Of a DNA stretch of 7,176 nt, positions 1 to 5,713 are shown in pieces (the first letter of the stretch is position 1; each line of letters begins with the position of its first letter). The notes under the pieces were generated by a model. That model did no database searches. It saw nothing but the letters and a program-made list of their open reading frames with translations, and had not been told where the DNA came from. The stretch is from RUG14186 sp964644555 (GTDB lineage Bacteria; Bacillota; Clostridia; Eubacteriales; Anaerofustaceae), in assembly GCA_964644555.1 (NCBI GenBank), contig CAZXWI010000076.1:1-7176 (forward strand), in the 5' to 3' direction. The position numbers and the translations under genes are program-made.

Positions 1-1
1 C

Positions 2-7
2 TATAAT
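2..7 (+). promoter_or_regulatory. Possible -10 hexamer at the window edge
   Basis: A perfect TATAAT occupies these bases. Any matching -35 would lie outside the window, so the promoter cannot be confirmed. If real, its transcript would begin near base 14 and carry both inverted repeats at 31-72 in its leader. In AT-rich non-coding DNA a TATAAT can occur by chance. Confidence 0.25.
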
Positions 8-30
8 ATGGACAATCATTCATGCATTTT

Positions 31-50
31 AGGAAGGGATATCCCTTCCT
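31..50. repeat. 20-bp perfect palindrome
   Basis: The arms AGGAAGGGAT (31-40) and ATCCCTTCCT (41-50) are exact reverse complements with no loop. It lies about 200 bp upstream of the first gene. It could be a protein-binding site for a symmetric dimer or part of an RNA structure. Its last five bases also belong to the next hairpin, so the two RNA folds would compete. No T run follows, so it is not a standard terminator. Confidence 0.7.
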
Positions 51-72
51 GGGTTATTTCATAACCCAGGAA
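46..72. repeat. 12-bp perfect hairpin with 3-nt loop
   Basis: TTCCTGGGTTAT (46-57) is exactly complementary to ATAACCCAGGAA (61-72), around the loop TTC (58-60). The stem overlaps the preceding palindrome by five bases. Downstream sequence is AAACTTGTATC, without a uridine tract, so intrinsic termination of a + strand transcript is unlikely. It may be a relic of an intergenic repeat, an attenuator-like structure or the 3' end of an upstream transcription unit. Confidence 0.7.
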
Positions 73-200
73 ACTTGTATCTTATTACTTGTTACTTACG
101 CTTACTTGCATTTCCTAATACCGCAACATAGCCAATATCTGCATGACTTATCGGTTATACAAAGCTGGTATTTTTTTCGTTTGAAGCAACATGTCAATGA

Positions 201-229
201 TTGCTTTACCGTGGTGCCAATGATATACT
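201..229 (+). promoter_or_regulatory. Sigma-A-type promoter for the sigma-1 operon
   Basis: A -35 TTGCTT (201-206) and a -10 TATACT (224-229) are separated by 17 bp, and TG at 221-222 makes an extended -10. Transcription would start near 235-237, right at the Shine-Dalgarno AGGAGGG (236-242), giving a leader of under 20 nt before the ATG at 253. This promoter does not resemble the TGTCACA-type promoters further downstream, so the first sigma gene appears to be under housekeeping control rather than autoregulated by that motif. Confidence 0.6.
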
Positions 230-252
230 ATAAGCAGGAGGGATTTTGAAAT

Positions 253-807
253 ATGATTATGTTACCGAGCGTTATACTAGCTATGCCGGCTGGCGACGAT
301 CGAGACTATATGGAATGGCTATACAAAGAGCATTATCGCTTGATGTTCTCTACTGCGTGGAAGATATTTAAGGATAAAGCCACAGTTGATGATGTTGTAT
401 CGGAGAGCTGCCTGGCGTTAATGAAAAAAATACCTACTTTGAGAGGATTAGAACGTAACAAATTGAGGAGCTACATCGTTTCTACAGTCAGAAACACCTC
501 GTTGAACTTCTTCGATAAGCAGCAACGAATCAACAGTCATGTTGTGGGTGACGAGAGTGAGGCGATTGAGGCTGTGTCAGACGGTTTCGATGTTGAAGAT
601 AAAGTTTTACTCGAAGATGAACTATCTCGCGTCTGGAAGGCAATCAAGCAACTACCTACTAAAGAGCAGCAGATCATGCGGATGAAATATGCTATGGAGA
701 TGACGGATGACGAAATTGCGAAGGAAGTAGGTCTGTCTGCGAGCAGTATTCGAAAGTACGTTGGCAGAGCGAGAGATCGCATCAAGGTCATCGTCTATGC
801 AGAGTAA
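253..807 (+). CDS. RNA polymerase sigma factor, ECF type (sigma-1)
   Basis: A 184-residue sigma-70 family protein of the short ECF type, with regions 2 and 4 only. Region 2 spans about residues 20-90 (EWLYKEHYRLMFSTAW, then DDVVSESCLALMKKI and YIVSTVRNTSLNFFDKQQR), which binds core polymerase and the -10 element. An acidic linker (about 98-121) leads to region 4 (about 122-178), whose helix-turn-helix TDDEIAKEVGLSASSIRKYVGRAR reads the -35. The start at 253 is supported by AGGAGGG at 236-242. The first ten residues (MIMLPSVILA) are unusually hydrophobic, and M11 is an alternative start with no good ribosome site. The stop is followed after 12 nt by the membrane anti-sigma-like gene, the usual layout of an ECF sigma and its inhibitor. 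It is a candidate to read promoters P1 (1592-1625) and/or P2 (2606-2639). The exact ECF subgroup was not determined. Confidence 0.9.
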   Translation: MIMLPSVILAMPAGDDRDYMEWLYKEHYRLMFSTAWKIFKDKATVDDVVSESCLALMKKIPTLRGLERNKLRSYIVSTVRNTSLNFFDKQQRINSHVVGDESEAIEAVSDGFDVEDKVLLEDELSRVWKAIKQLPTKEQQIMRMKYAMEMTDDEIAKEVGLSASSIRKYVGRARDRIKVIVYAE

Positions 808-819
808 AGGGGCCTGATT

Positions 820-1584
820 ATGAGCAAGAATCAACTAAACTATGATGAAATCAAGGATCAGCATTTGGATACCATGATATCGCTGGCATTCAAGCATGCG
901 GATGCTTTGGAAACTCAAGAAATCATGGAAGAGTGTGAGAATGCGGAGTGCCCCGTTGACGAGGAGCGCGCAAAAGCGACTTATGACATGTTCCTCGATA
1001 AGCTTGCCAAGCAGGAGGCACAGGAGAGAAAGCAATCACGCATTGTTCGATTCCGCAGCAGTATTCCTCGGTTTATTCAGATCGCAGCATGTCTCGTATT
1101 GGTATTGGGCATTGCAACGCCCTTCGCCGTCGCAAACGTGGAGGTGATTCGTGTAAGAATCATGGAACTCTTAATTGATATCCAAGAAGATCATGCCGAG
1201 TTAATTTTTGTTGAGGATGAGGACGCAGAATTCTATGTACCTGCAGATTGGCAAGGAAACTACTATCCATCTTATATACCTGCAGGATTCAACCTCGTTG
1301 AACAGGGCGAGTTTACTTGTTATGTGCGATATCAAGACAATGCAGGCCAAAATATTTACTTTACTGAATATAACGAGAGTGATACGGTAAATATAAATAG
1401 CGAAAATGCGGCACTGTCCTATTCTGAAATAAACGGACATGATGTATTCGTAATCGAACGAGACGATATGGTTATCGCAACATGGGCTGTTGAAGATAGG
1501 TATATCGTAATGGAAACAGAACTACCTAAGGACGAAGCACTTAACCTCGTCCAGAATGTGCGAAGAATTTCTCAAATTCCATGA
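820..1584 (+). CDS. Membrane anti-sigma-like protein with C-terminal DUF4367-like domain
   Basis: A 254-residue protein with a charged N-terminal cytoplasmic part (about 1-84, rich in D, E and K), one membrane segment (about 85-105, FIQIAACLVLVLGIATPFAVA) and an extracytoplasmic domain. The outer domain (about 145-250) has the DUF4367 pattern: an aromatic and proline start (YYPSYIPAGFNLVEQ), an NIYFTEY strand, GHDVFVIE, then a tryptophan strand (ATWAVEDRYIVMET) and a final helix (LPKDEALNLVQNVR). The start is supported by AAAGGGG (806-812) seven bases upstream. Being directly behind sigma-1, it probably holds sigma-1 at the membrane and senses an external signal. No zinc-finger (ZAS) HxxxCxxC motif is visible, so the binding part is of another kind. 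The signal is unknown. Confidence 0.8.
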   Translation: MSKNQLNYDEIKDQHLDTMISLAFKHADALETQEIMEECENAECPVDEERAKATYDMFLDKLAKQEAQERKQSRIVRFRSSIPRFIQIAACLVLVLGIATPFAVANVEVIRVRIMELLIDIQEDHAELIFVEDEDAEFYVPADWQGNYYPSYIPAGFNLVEQGEFTCYVRYQDNAGQNIYFTEYNESDTVNINSENAALSYSEINGHDVFVIERDDMVIATWAVEDRYIVMETELPKDEALNLVQNVRRISQIP

Positions 1585-1591
1585 TTTTTCT

Positions 1592-1625
1592 TGTCACACA
1601 TAAATCTCCTATTTTGTCTCTTATA
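1592..1625 (+). promoter_or_regulatory. ECF-type promoter P1
   Basis: TGTCACA (1592-1598) is followed 18 bases from its first base by the block TATTTTGTCTCTTATA (1610-1625). The same two blocks with the same spacing recur at 2606-2639. Reading TGTCACA as -35 and GTCTC (1616-1620) as the CGTC-like -10 gives a 17-bp spacer, typical of ECF promoters. Transcription would start near 1627-1631 and give a leader of about 22-26 nt before the ATG at 1653. It would drive the small secreted protein and sigma-2. Which of the two sigma factors reads it cannot be told from the sequence. Confidence 0.75.
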
Positions 1626-1650
1626 GTGAAGACAGAATAGGAGGTTTTTT
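1602..1650 (+). terminator. Terminator-like hairpin overlapping P1 and the next gene's Shine-Dalgarno
   Basis: Bases 1602-1619 pair with 1630-1647 over 18 positions (16 Watson-Crick, 2 G-U), around a 10-nt loop (CTTATAGTGA), and T1645-1650 closes the structure as a T run. As RNA made by read-through from the sigma-1 operon it would be an intrinsic terminator and would hide the AGGAGG at 1639-1644. The left arm contains the -10 of P1, so transcripts begun at P1 lack that arm and leave the ribosome site free. Confidence 0.7.
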
Positions 1651-1652
1651 AT

Positions 1653-2056
1653 ATGCGTAAGGGAATATGTTTGGTTTTGTGTTTGGTACTTGCCTTAGGT
1701 GCAGTAGGAGTCGTACATGCTGAAGAGGATATCATGCTGTGTTACGAATATGTCAGCAGTATAAATGCTTCGTTGAGTATTAGCTCTGGCACAGCGAAGG
1801 CCGCTGGAAAGGTTTGTTCCAGCAACAATCTGAAGACATCGATTACCGTCCGGCTGCAAAAAAAAGTAGTAGCGGTACATGGACTACTATCTCTACGTGG
1901 ACCGGTAGCAACAATAGTGGTGCTTCAGAGGCCGGTGGAACAAAGATGCTTACGTCCGGATACAGCTATCGAGTTTATGTAACCGGAAAGGTTTATAACA
2001 GCACCGGAACAGTCGTCGAAACAGTAGATAAGTATTCTGCTACAAAGGCATATTAG
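1653..2056 (+). CDS. Small secreted protein (DUF6147-like), frame interrupted at an A8 tract
   Basis: The start has AGGAGG at 1639-1644, eight bases upstream. The product begins with a signal peptide (cleavage after about A23, GVVHA/EED). The mature part opens with a serine-rich stretch ending in SITVRLQKK. At A1858-1865 the frame changes: the zero frame continues into an unrelated tail and stops at 1982 (109 aa). The -1 frame gives SSSGTWTTISTWTG, then SGYSYRVYVTGKVYNSTGTVVETVDKYS and stops at 2056. Joined, the product is about 134 aa and matches from memory the secreted beta-rich proteins of gut Clostridia (LQKKSxSTWTTVxxWTG, later SGYTYRVxVxxxVY and an ETVTKYSSTKxY end). The cause may be programmed -1 frameshifting, polymerase slippage, real mutation or a homopolymer error. 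It is transcribed from P1 and precedes sigma-2. Function unknown. Confidence 0.7.
1859..1904 (+). other. Candidate -1 frameshift site with downstream stem
   Basis: A1859-1865 forms the slippery heptamer A AAA AAA in the correct phase: zero-frame codons AAA (1860-1862) and AAA (1863-1865) can slip back to AAA AAA and continue with AGT. After a 7-nt spacer, CGGTACATG (1873-1881) can pair with CGTGGACCG (1896-1904) over nine positions with one A-G mismatch and one G-U. The spacing suits a frameshift stimulator, but the stem is short with a 14-nt loop and AGTAGT (1865-1870) could pair instead with ACTACT (1883-1888). Confidence 0.35.
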
Positions 2057-2066
2057 TTTACTGACT

Positions 2067-2579
2067 ATGATAGATGAAGAGAAACTCAGATCAGGAACTC
2101 TGCTATACGAACGCTACTATACAGCGATGCTAAAAAGGGCTAGACGTTATCTTTCTGATATCTACGATGCCGAGGATGTAGTAAGTAATTGTTGGATTCG
2201 CCTGATTCCACGAATCCATACGCTGATGTCGATGGATGAGCAGGCGAAATCGTCATACATACTGACAACTGTTCAGAATGAAGCAATTGATCACTTTCGC
2301 AGGCAACAGCATCAATTGGTCAATACAGTTGAACTCGGTGAAAACATCGCTGACGCCAACTCTAGAGAGGAATACAATGACCTTCTGGTGTGCGATACCC
2401 TTTCCTCGATGCTTGCCATGCTGCCCCCGCAGGAAGCGCGCATTGTTCGTTTCAAACTGAATGACATAAGTAATAAAGAGATCTCAAATTTACTACATAT
2501 CAGTCAATCTACAGTACGCGTGTATTGGCTACGCGGACGAGTTCGTCTTCGCCTTCTTATTCAAACGCTAGACAAATAA
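2067..2579 (+). CDS. RNA polymerase sigma factor, ECF type (sigma-2)
   Basis: A 170-residue ECF-type sigma factor, distinct from sigma-1 but of the same plan. Region 2 (about 11-82) carries LYERYYTAMLKRARRYL, AEDVVSNCWIRLIPRI and SSYILTTVQNEAIDHFRRQQ. Region 4 (about 110-166) carries LSSMLAMLPPQEARIVRFKLNDISNKEISNLLHISQSTVRVYWLRGRVRLR with its helix-turn-helix. No good Shine-Dalgarno precedes the ATG (the nearest, AAAGG at 2044-2048, is 18 bases away), and the start is 10 nt after the -1-frame stop of the secreted protein, so translational coupling is plausible. It is co-transcribed from P1. No anti-sigma gene is adjacent, since P2 begins 26 nt past its stop. It could autoregulate through P1 and drive P2, or be freed or held by the DUF4367-like protein upstream. 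Confidence 0.88.
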   Translation: MIDEEKLRSGTLLYERYYTAMLKRARRYLSDIYDAEDVVSNCWIRLIPRIHTLMSMDEQAKSSYILTTVQNEAIDHFRRQQHQLVNTVELGENIADANSREEYNDLLVCDTLSSMLAMLPPQEARIVRFKLNDISNKEISNLLHISQSTVRVYWLRGRVRLRLLIQTLDK

Positions 2580-2605
2580 AAAATGATACAAAAATCAAGA
2601 ATTTC

Positions 2606-2639
2606 TGTCACAAGGTACTTGGATATTTTGTCTCTTATA
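2606..2639 (+). promoter_or_regulatory. ECF-type promoter P2
   Basis: TGTCACA (2606-2612) and TATTTTGTCTCTTATA (2624-2639) repeat the two blocks of P1 with the same 18-base offset, while the 11 bases between them differ. The likely -35 is TGTCACA and the -10 is GTCTC (2630-2634), 17 bp apart, with a start near 2641-2645. Unlike P1 it is not embedded in an inverted repeat. It points toward the secreted-paralog and ABC transporter genes, but the gap at 2772-2871 lies between. Confidence 0.72.
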
Positions 2640-2771
2640 ACGGAGGCACTACCAGATATTCTCATGAGATAGAGTATCTACAATCGAAAAAAGGTGTAAC
2701 CTAACGATCACCATGTTGTTACGGCTAAGACAGCCATCAAGCTGCTTGCCTAACATAGATACAAAGGATTT

Positions 2772-2871
2772 NNNNNNNNNNNNNNNNNNNNNNNNNNNNN
2801 NNNNNNNNNNNNNNNNNNNNNNNNNNNNNNNNNNNNNNNNNNNNNNNNNNNNNNNNNNNNNNNNNNNNNNN
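2772..2871. other. Assembly gap (100 N)
   Basis: Exactly 100 undetermined bases, the conventional placeholder for a scaffold gap of unknown size. The open frame running through it from 2713 is an artefact, since frame and length across the gap carry no information. The true distance from P2 to the gene at 2980, and the content between them, are unknown. Confidence 0.97.
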
Positions 2872-2964
2872 GATACAGAGCATTTTTGCCGTTCTCATAC
2901 TAATGATTTAAGCAATAAAATACTGCCCCCGATGACTGCCAAACGCATGCAAGTATATTGTAAC

Positions 2965-2972
2965 AGGAGGGA
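2965..2972 (+). promoter_or_regulatory. Strong ribosome-binding site setting the start at 2980
   Basis: AGGAGGGA, seven bases before ATG 2980, and a signal peptide directly after that ATG together fix the start. The frame is open further upstream only through the gap sequence. Confidence 0.85.
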
Positions 2973-2979
2973 ATCCACA

Positions 2980-3963
2980 ATGTATAAATCCTTCATATCA
3001 ATATTGTTCGTCATTTTCTTTGCCTTCTCCGGTTTTACCTATGCTGAAGAAACAATTCACCTCTCTGAGACCATTGGAAGGTTATCGATAGATGCATCAA
3101 TATCAGGAACGGCTCTGATTGAATTGCCCGATTGTTATGTTGCTAAGAAAGATATGCGTGTATATCAGCAAGATGTGCCATCCATGTTTCCTATATCAAC
3201 TCAGTATGTATGCACAAATGACGAGCAAGGAAACTTCCTATATGCAGATGATTTATCTAATGCGGTGACTTGCGTGATCAATATTGATATCAGTTCCCAG
3301 ATACCTGATCTTGATTATGAATTAGCCTTCATGAGCAGAGATGATGTAGAGAAGTACATTACCGAATTTATGGAGCAGCATTTTGGTATATCTGTAAGCA
3401 TATATAAGACATGTGCCTTGAAGCAATCAACCTATGAATCCCTTTATGAAGATCAGCGCAGTATTCTCGAACAGGAGCTTATAGCAGGGGGAAAACAAGG
3501 AGCAACAGAATTGATTCAGTGGGATTCGGATGACGTTTGCTATATTGTTTATATGTTTGAAAACATCGGTAATATCCCCTTTTTTGCGCGCGGAGAAACC
3601 GCCGTGTCAAATATGGAGATAATGCCGTATTGCCTAAACCGAACCGGTATTATGGCCCTGGTATTCGAAGATGGGATTCGCTATCTAAAAATTGAAAATG
3701 CATGGGATGTTTTATCTTTAACGGAAGCAACGGCAATACTTCCTGCAGAAGATGCCATCTCCATATATGCTCAGTCTGTAAACGATGTTATAACTCTGAA
3801 TGAATTACTCGTGACAGATATCAGGCTGGTATATGGAGTATATGATGGTTATGCTCATCCGTTTTGGTCCTTCGAAAAAACTCAGAACACAGATGTCATG
3901 TGCTATACATGTCACGATTTTGTTGACGCATGTAGTGGCGACTTCATTGGGGACGGGATGTGA
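2980..3963 (+). CDS. Secreted protein of unknown function, paralog A
   Basis: A 327-residue exported protein. A signal peptide (1-22, MYKSFISILFVIFFAFSGFTYA/EE) is followed by no further membrane segment and no lipobox cysteine, so the mature protein should be released or surface-retained. It aligns by eye with the next gene: LPDCYVAKKDM with MPDGYRTENV, LAFMSRDDVEKYI..FGISVSIY..YESLYE with LSFMPIEDACEYA..LGISVAVE..YERLYT, WDSDDVCYIVYM with WSDDDICYVIYL, and a C-terminal HPFWSFEK...DACSGDFIG with RPFWVFYA...DAVSGEVFG. The closing DAxSGxxxG is reminiscent of PepSY-like folds and of DUF6034-type proteins of gut Clostridia, which is a tentative likeness only. Its last four bases overlap the start of paralog B. 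Being transcribed with an ABC transporter, it may sense, bind or protect against the transporter's substrate. Confidence 0.8.
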   Translation: MYKSFISILFVIFFAFSGFTYAEETIHLSETIGRLSIDASISGTALIELPDCYVAKKDMRVYQQDVPSMFPISTQYVCTNDEQGNFLYADDLSNAVTCVINIDISSQIPDLDYELAFMSRDDVEKYITEFMEQHFGISVSIYKTCALKQSTYESLYEDQRSILEQELIAGGKQGATELIQWDSDDVCYIVYMFENIGNIPFFARGETAVSNMEIMPYCLNRTGIMALVFEDGIRYLKIENAWDVLSLTEATAILPAEDAISIYAQSVNDVITLNELLVTDIRLVYGVYDGYAHPFWSFEKTQNTDVMCYTCHDFVDACSGDFIGDGM

Positions 3964-4901
3964 AATATATGAAGATATGTATGATCCTATCAATCATTAT
4001 TGCGTTAGTTTCTCAAAGTGCCATAGGTGAAACAGAAAATCGGACATTTGGTCTCGTTGATTTCTATGTCCAAGAGAATAACTATAACTACGATACACTG
4101 AATGATATTATAGTTATGCCTGACGGATATCGAACCGAGAATGTTATGGATGCATTTTCATTAGGATCCAAAGAAAACGAAAACCTGTCTGTTTATAACG
4201 ATGGGTTCGTTTATGAAACAGAGCTAGGATTAGCTATATCTGATGCATTGTATATGATTGATCATGAGAATTTGGACGAGTTGCATACGTTTGACTTGTC
4301 ATTTATGCCGATTGAAGATGCTTGTGAATATGCCATTTCGTGCTTCGACAAGTTAGGGATATCGGTTGCTGTTGAAGCTGCGTATGCTATTGATGCATCA
4401 GAATATGAACGCCTCTATACTTCGCATAAGGAATGGATAACCAATATGGGGCGTACCAAACTGGATTGGTCAGATGATGACATTTGTTATGTGATTTACC
4501 TCAACCAAATATATGAAGGGATAGGTGTATATCCTGGTTCTTTCTGGTATGAGGAACTTATCAATAACTATCCAGGTACAGAGATCGTAGCCTTTCTTTC
4601 TAATGATGGTTTCGAGTACATTTCTTGTGGCTGGACAACTGCAATGGTTGATATTTCTCAGCTCAATAACATTATAGACTATGAAACAGCAATAGATACA
4701 TTTGCAAAAGCCTATAACGATCTACTTACCATGTCGCCGAAACATATATTTGTCTATGATATGGCTTTAATGTATATGACCTTTGACGATAACAGCAACT
4801 ATATCTTAAGACCATTTTGGGTTTTTTATGCGAATTCTGAAGATGGCGAAAGAAGAGACTACGTTCTGGATGCCGTCAGTGGAGAGGTGTTTGGTTTATG
4901 A
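3960..4901 (+). CDS. Secreted protein of unknown function, paralog B
   Basis: A 313-residue exported protein, the tandem paralog of the preceding gene. The start GTG 3960 overlaps the upstream stop (GTGA), with GGGGA at 3949-3953 as its ribosome site. ATG 3969, three codons later, is an equally possible start. The signal peptide is KICMILSIIIALVSQSAIG/ETE (cleavage near residue 23). The mature part shares with paralog A the WSDDDICYVIYL strand (about 170-181), a DGFEYISCGW strand (about 216-225), a helix ETAIDTFAKAYNDLL (about 242-256) and the end RPFWVFYANSEDGERRDYVLDAVSGEVFGL, which looks PepSY-like. No catalytic motif is visible. Its stop overlaps the permease start (ATGA), so the two are translationally coupled, which suggests a role in the transporter's work. 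Confidence 0.8.
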   Translation: MKYMKICMILSIIIALVSQSAIGETENRTFGLVDFYVQENNYNYDTLNDIIVMPDGYRTENVMDAFSLGSKENENLSVYNDGFVYETELGLAISDALYMIDHENLDELHTFDLSFMPIEDACEYAISCFDKLGISVAVEAAYAIDASEYERLYTSHKEWITNMGRTKLDWSDDDICYVIYLNQIYEGIGVYPGSFWYEELINNYPGTEIVAFLSNDGFEYISCGWTTAMVDISQLNNIIDYETAIDTFAKAYNDLLTMSPKHIFVYDMALMYMTFDDNSNYILRPFWVFYANSEDGERRDYVLDAVSGEVFGL

Positions 4902-5713
4902 AGAAACAATTATGGCGCAGTATTGCTGCCAACACCTATAAATCATCAAGAAATATCTATCTAATGTTGGCGGTTCTTCTTCTTTTGTTCTCATTACTAC
5001 AACCGGTTCTTTCGGAGTTGTTTCTGCGACAGTTTGATAATGCTTTAGAGGTGTTTGATCGAACTTCGAGTATTGGAGCAATGCGCGAAATAGAATGTGT
5101 TGCATACTCGTTGATTGCCTCGCAAGCATATCTCGTTGAAAGAAAATCGGGATTCCTAAGACTAGCCTTACAACGCGAAGGACGCCGAAGATATCTATCA
5201 AGTTGTCTGGTTTCTACCGGCATACACGCAGCCTTTGCCGTGTTTATTAGCGTTGGTCTGTTCATCCTATTCTTGGTATGGCAAGGATATCCGCTCTACC
5301 CAACCAACGCTGAAACAATGAGTGATTTATGTGTCAGTGGTAGTCAAGTTCTGACAAGTGACAGCCCATGGCGCATATGGCTCATTATAGGAGGGTGTCT
5401 GCTTATCAGTTCAATCGCATGGGCGTTATCTGCTCTTGCCGTAAGCGCATGTACAGATAACCTGTTTGTAGTTGTCATGTCACCTATGTTGTTATCGTTT
5501 TTCCTCCATTTCATAATGTCGATTGTTGATCAGTTAAATCATAACGTGTTCCTCAACAATGGAATCGATCTTTATTATTTGGGAAGGGGAATTACCATAA
5601 TCACTGATCCATTGAGTGCTCTATGCATGACGCTACTGTGCTACTTGCCAATCATTTTAATTGCAGGTATTGTCTTTTGGTATGCAGCTACGAGGAGGAT
5701 GCAATATGAATAG
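4898..5713 (+). CDS. ABC-2-like transporter membrane protein 1
   Basis: A 271-residue multi-pass membrane protein with about six hydrophobic segments (near 20-38, 62-80, 104-128, 158-184, 188-210 and 238-263). Between segments 2 and 3 lies the basic cytoplasmic stretch ERKSGFLRLALQREGRRRYLSS, resembling the loop of ABC-2 permeases that contacts the ATPase. A polar stretch at about 129-157 probably faces outward. The ATG overlaps the preceding stop by 4 bp, with GGAGAGG at 4881-4887 as ribosome site. With the next permease and the ATPase it would form an exporter of the bacitracin or lantibiotic-immunity kind (inference from gene order and the BcrA-like ATPase). Substrate unknown. Confidence 0.75.
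   Translation: MKKQLWRSIAANTYKSSRNIYLMLAVLLLLFSLLQPVLSELFLRQFDNALEVFDRTSSIGAMREIECVAYSLIASQAYLVERKSGFLRLALQREGRRRYLSSCLVSTGIHAAFAVFISVGLFILFLVWQGYPLYPTNAETMSDLCVSGSQVLTSDSPWRIWLIIGGCLLISSIAWALSALAVSACTDNLFVVVMSPMLLSFFLHFIMSIVDQLNHNVFLNNGIDLYYLGRGITIITDPLSALCMTLLCYLPIILIAGIVFWYAATRRMQYE
5692..5698 (+). promoter_or_regulatory. Ribosome-binding site setting the start of permease 2
   Basis: GAGGAGG ends seven bases before ATG 5706 and lies within the last codons of permease 1. The in-frame ATG at 5661 has no comparable site and would add 15 residues overlapping permease 1, so 5706 is preferred. Confidence 0.8.

Larger units (their letters stand above)
2640..2979 (+). other. Long leader downstream of P2, interrupted by the gap
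   Basis: About 340 bases, including 100 unknown ones, separate P2 from the next supported gene. AGATATTCT (2654-2662) can pair with AGAGTATCT (2671-2679, one G-U), and TCTCATGAGA (2660-2669) is itself a palindrome. CGGAGG at 2641-2646 precedes only ATG AGA TAG (2664), so it serves no obvious gene. I see no RNA gene or convincing small ORF on either side of the gap. A gene could be lost in it. Confidence 0.4.

Noticed and set aside
170..176. T run as a terminator of an upstream unit
   Set aside because: Seven T bases follow AAAGCTGGTA, but I found no convincing stem immediately before them.
22..249. 75-codon open frame on the + strand before sigma-1
   Set aside because: No ribosome site precedes the ATG, it runs through both inverted repeats and the sigma-1 promoter, and the peptide shows no recognisable family.
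1814..2056. Separate 80-codon gene starting at ATG 1814
   Set aside because: No ribosome site. Its first part overlaps the front half of the secreted protein and looks unlike the family, whereas its later part completes that protein after a -1 shift.
2713..2979. N-terminal extension of paralog A through the N gap
   Set aside because: The frame is open only because N codons are not stops. A strong ribosome site and a signal peptide fix the start at 2980, and the ATG at 2713 has no Shine-Dalgarno at proper distance.
4896..5265. Two overlapping minus-strand open frames within permease 1
   Set aside because: They lie opposite a well-supported membrane protein gene, have no ribosome sites or recognisable domains, and are best read as shadows.
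5661..5705. Earlier start for permease 2
   Set aside because: It would overlap permease 1 by 53 bases and lacks the good GAGGAGG site that serves ATG 5706.
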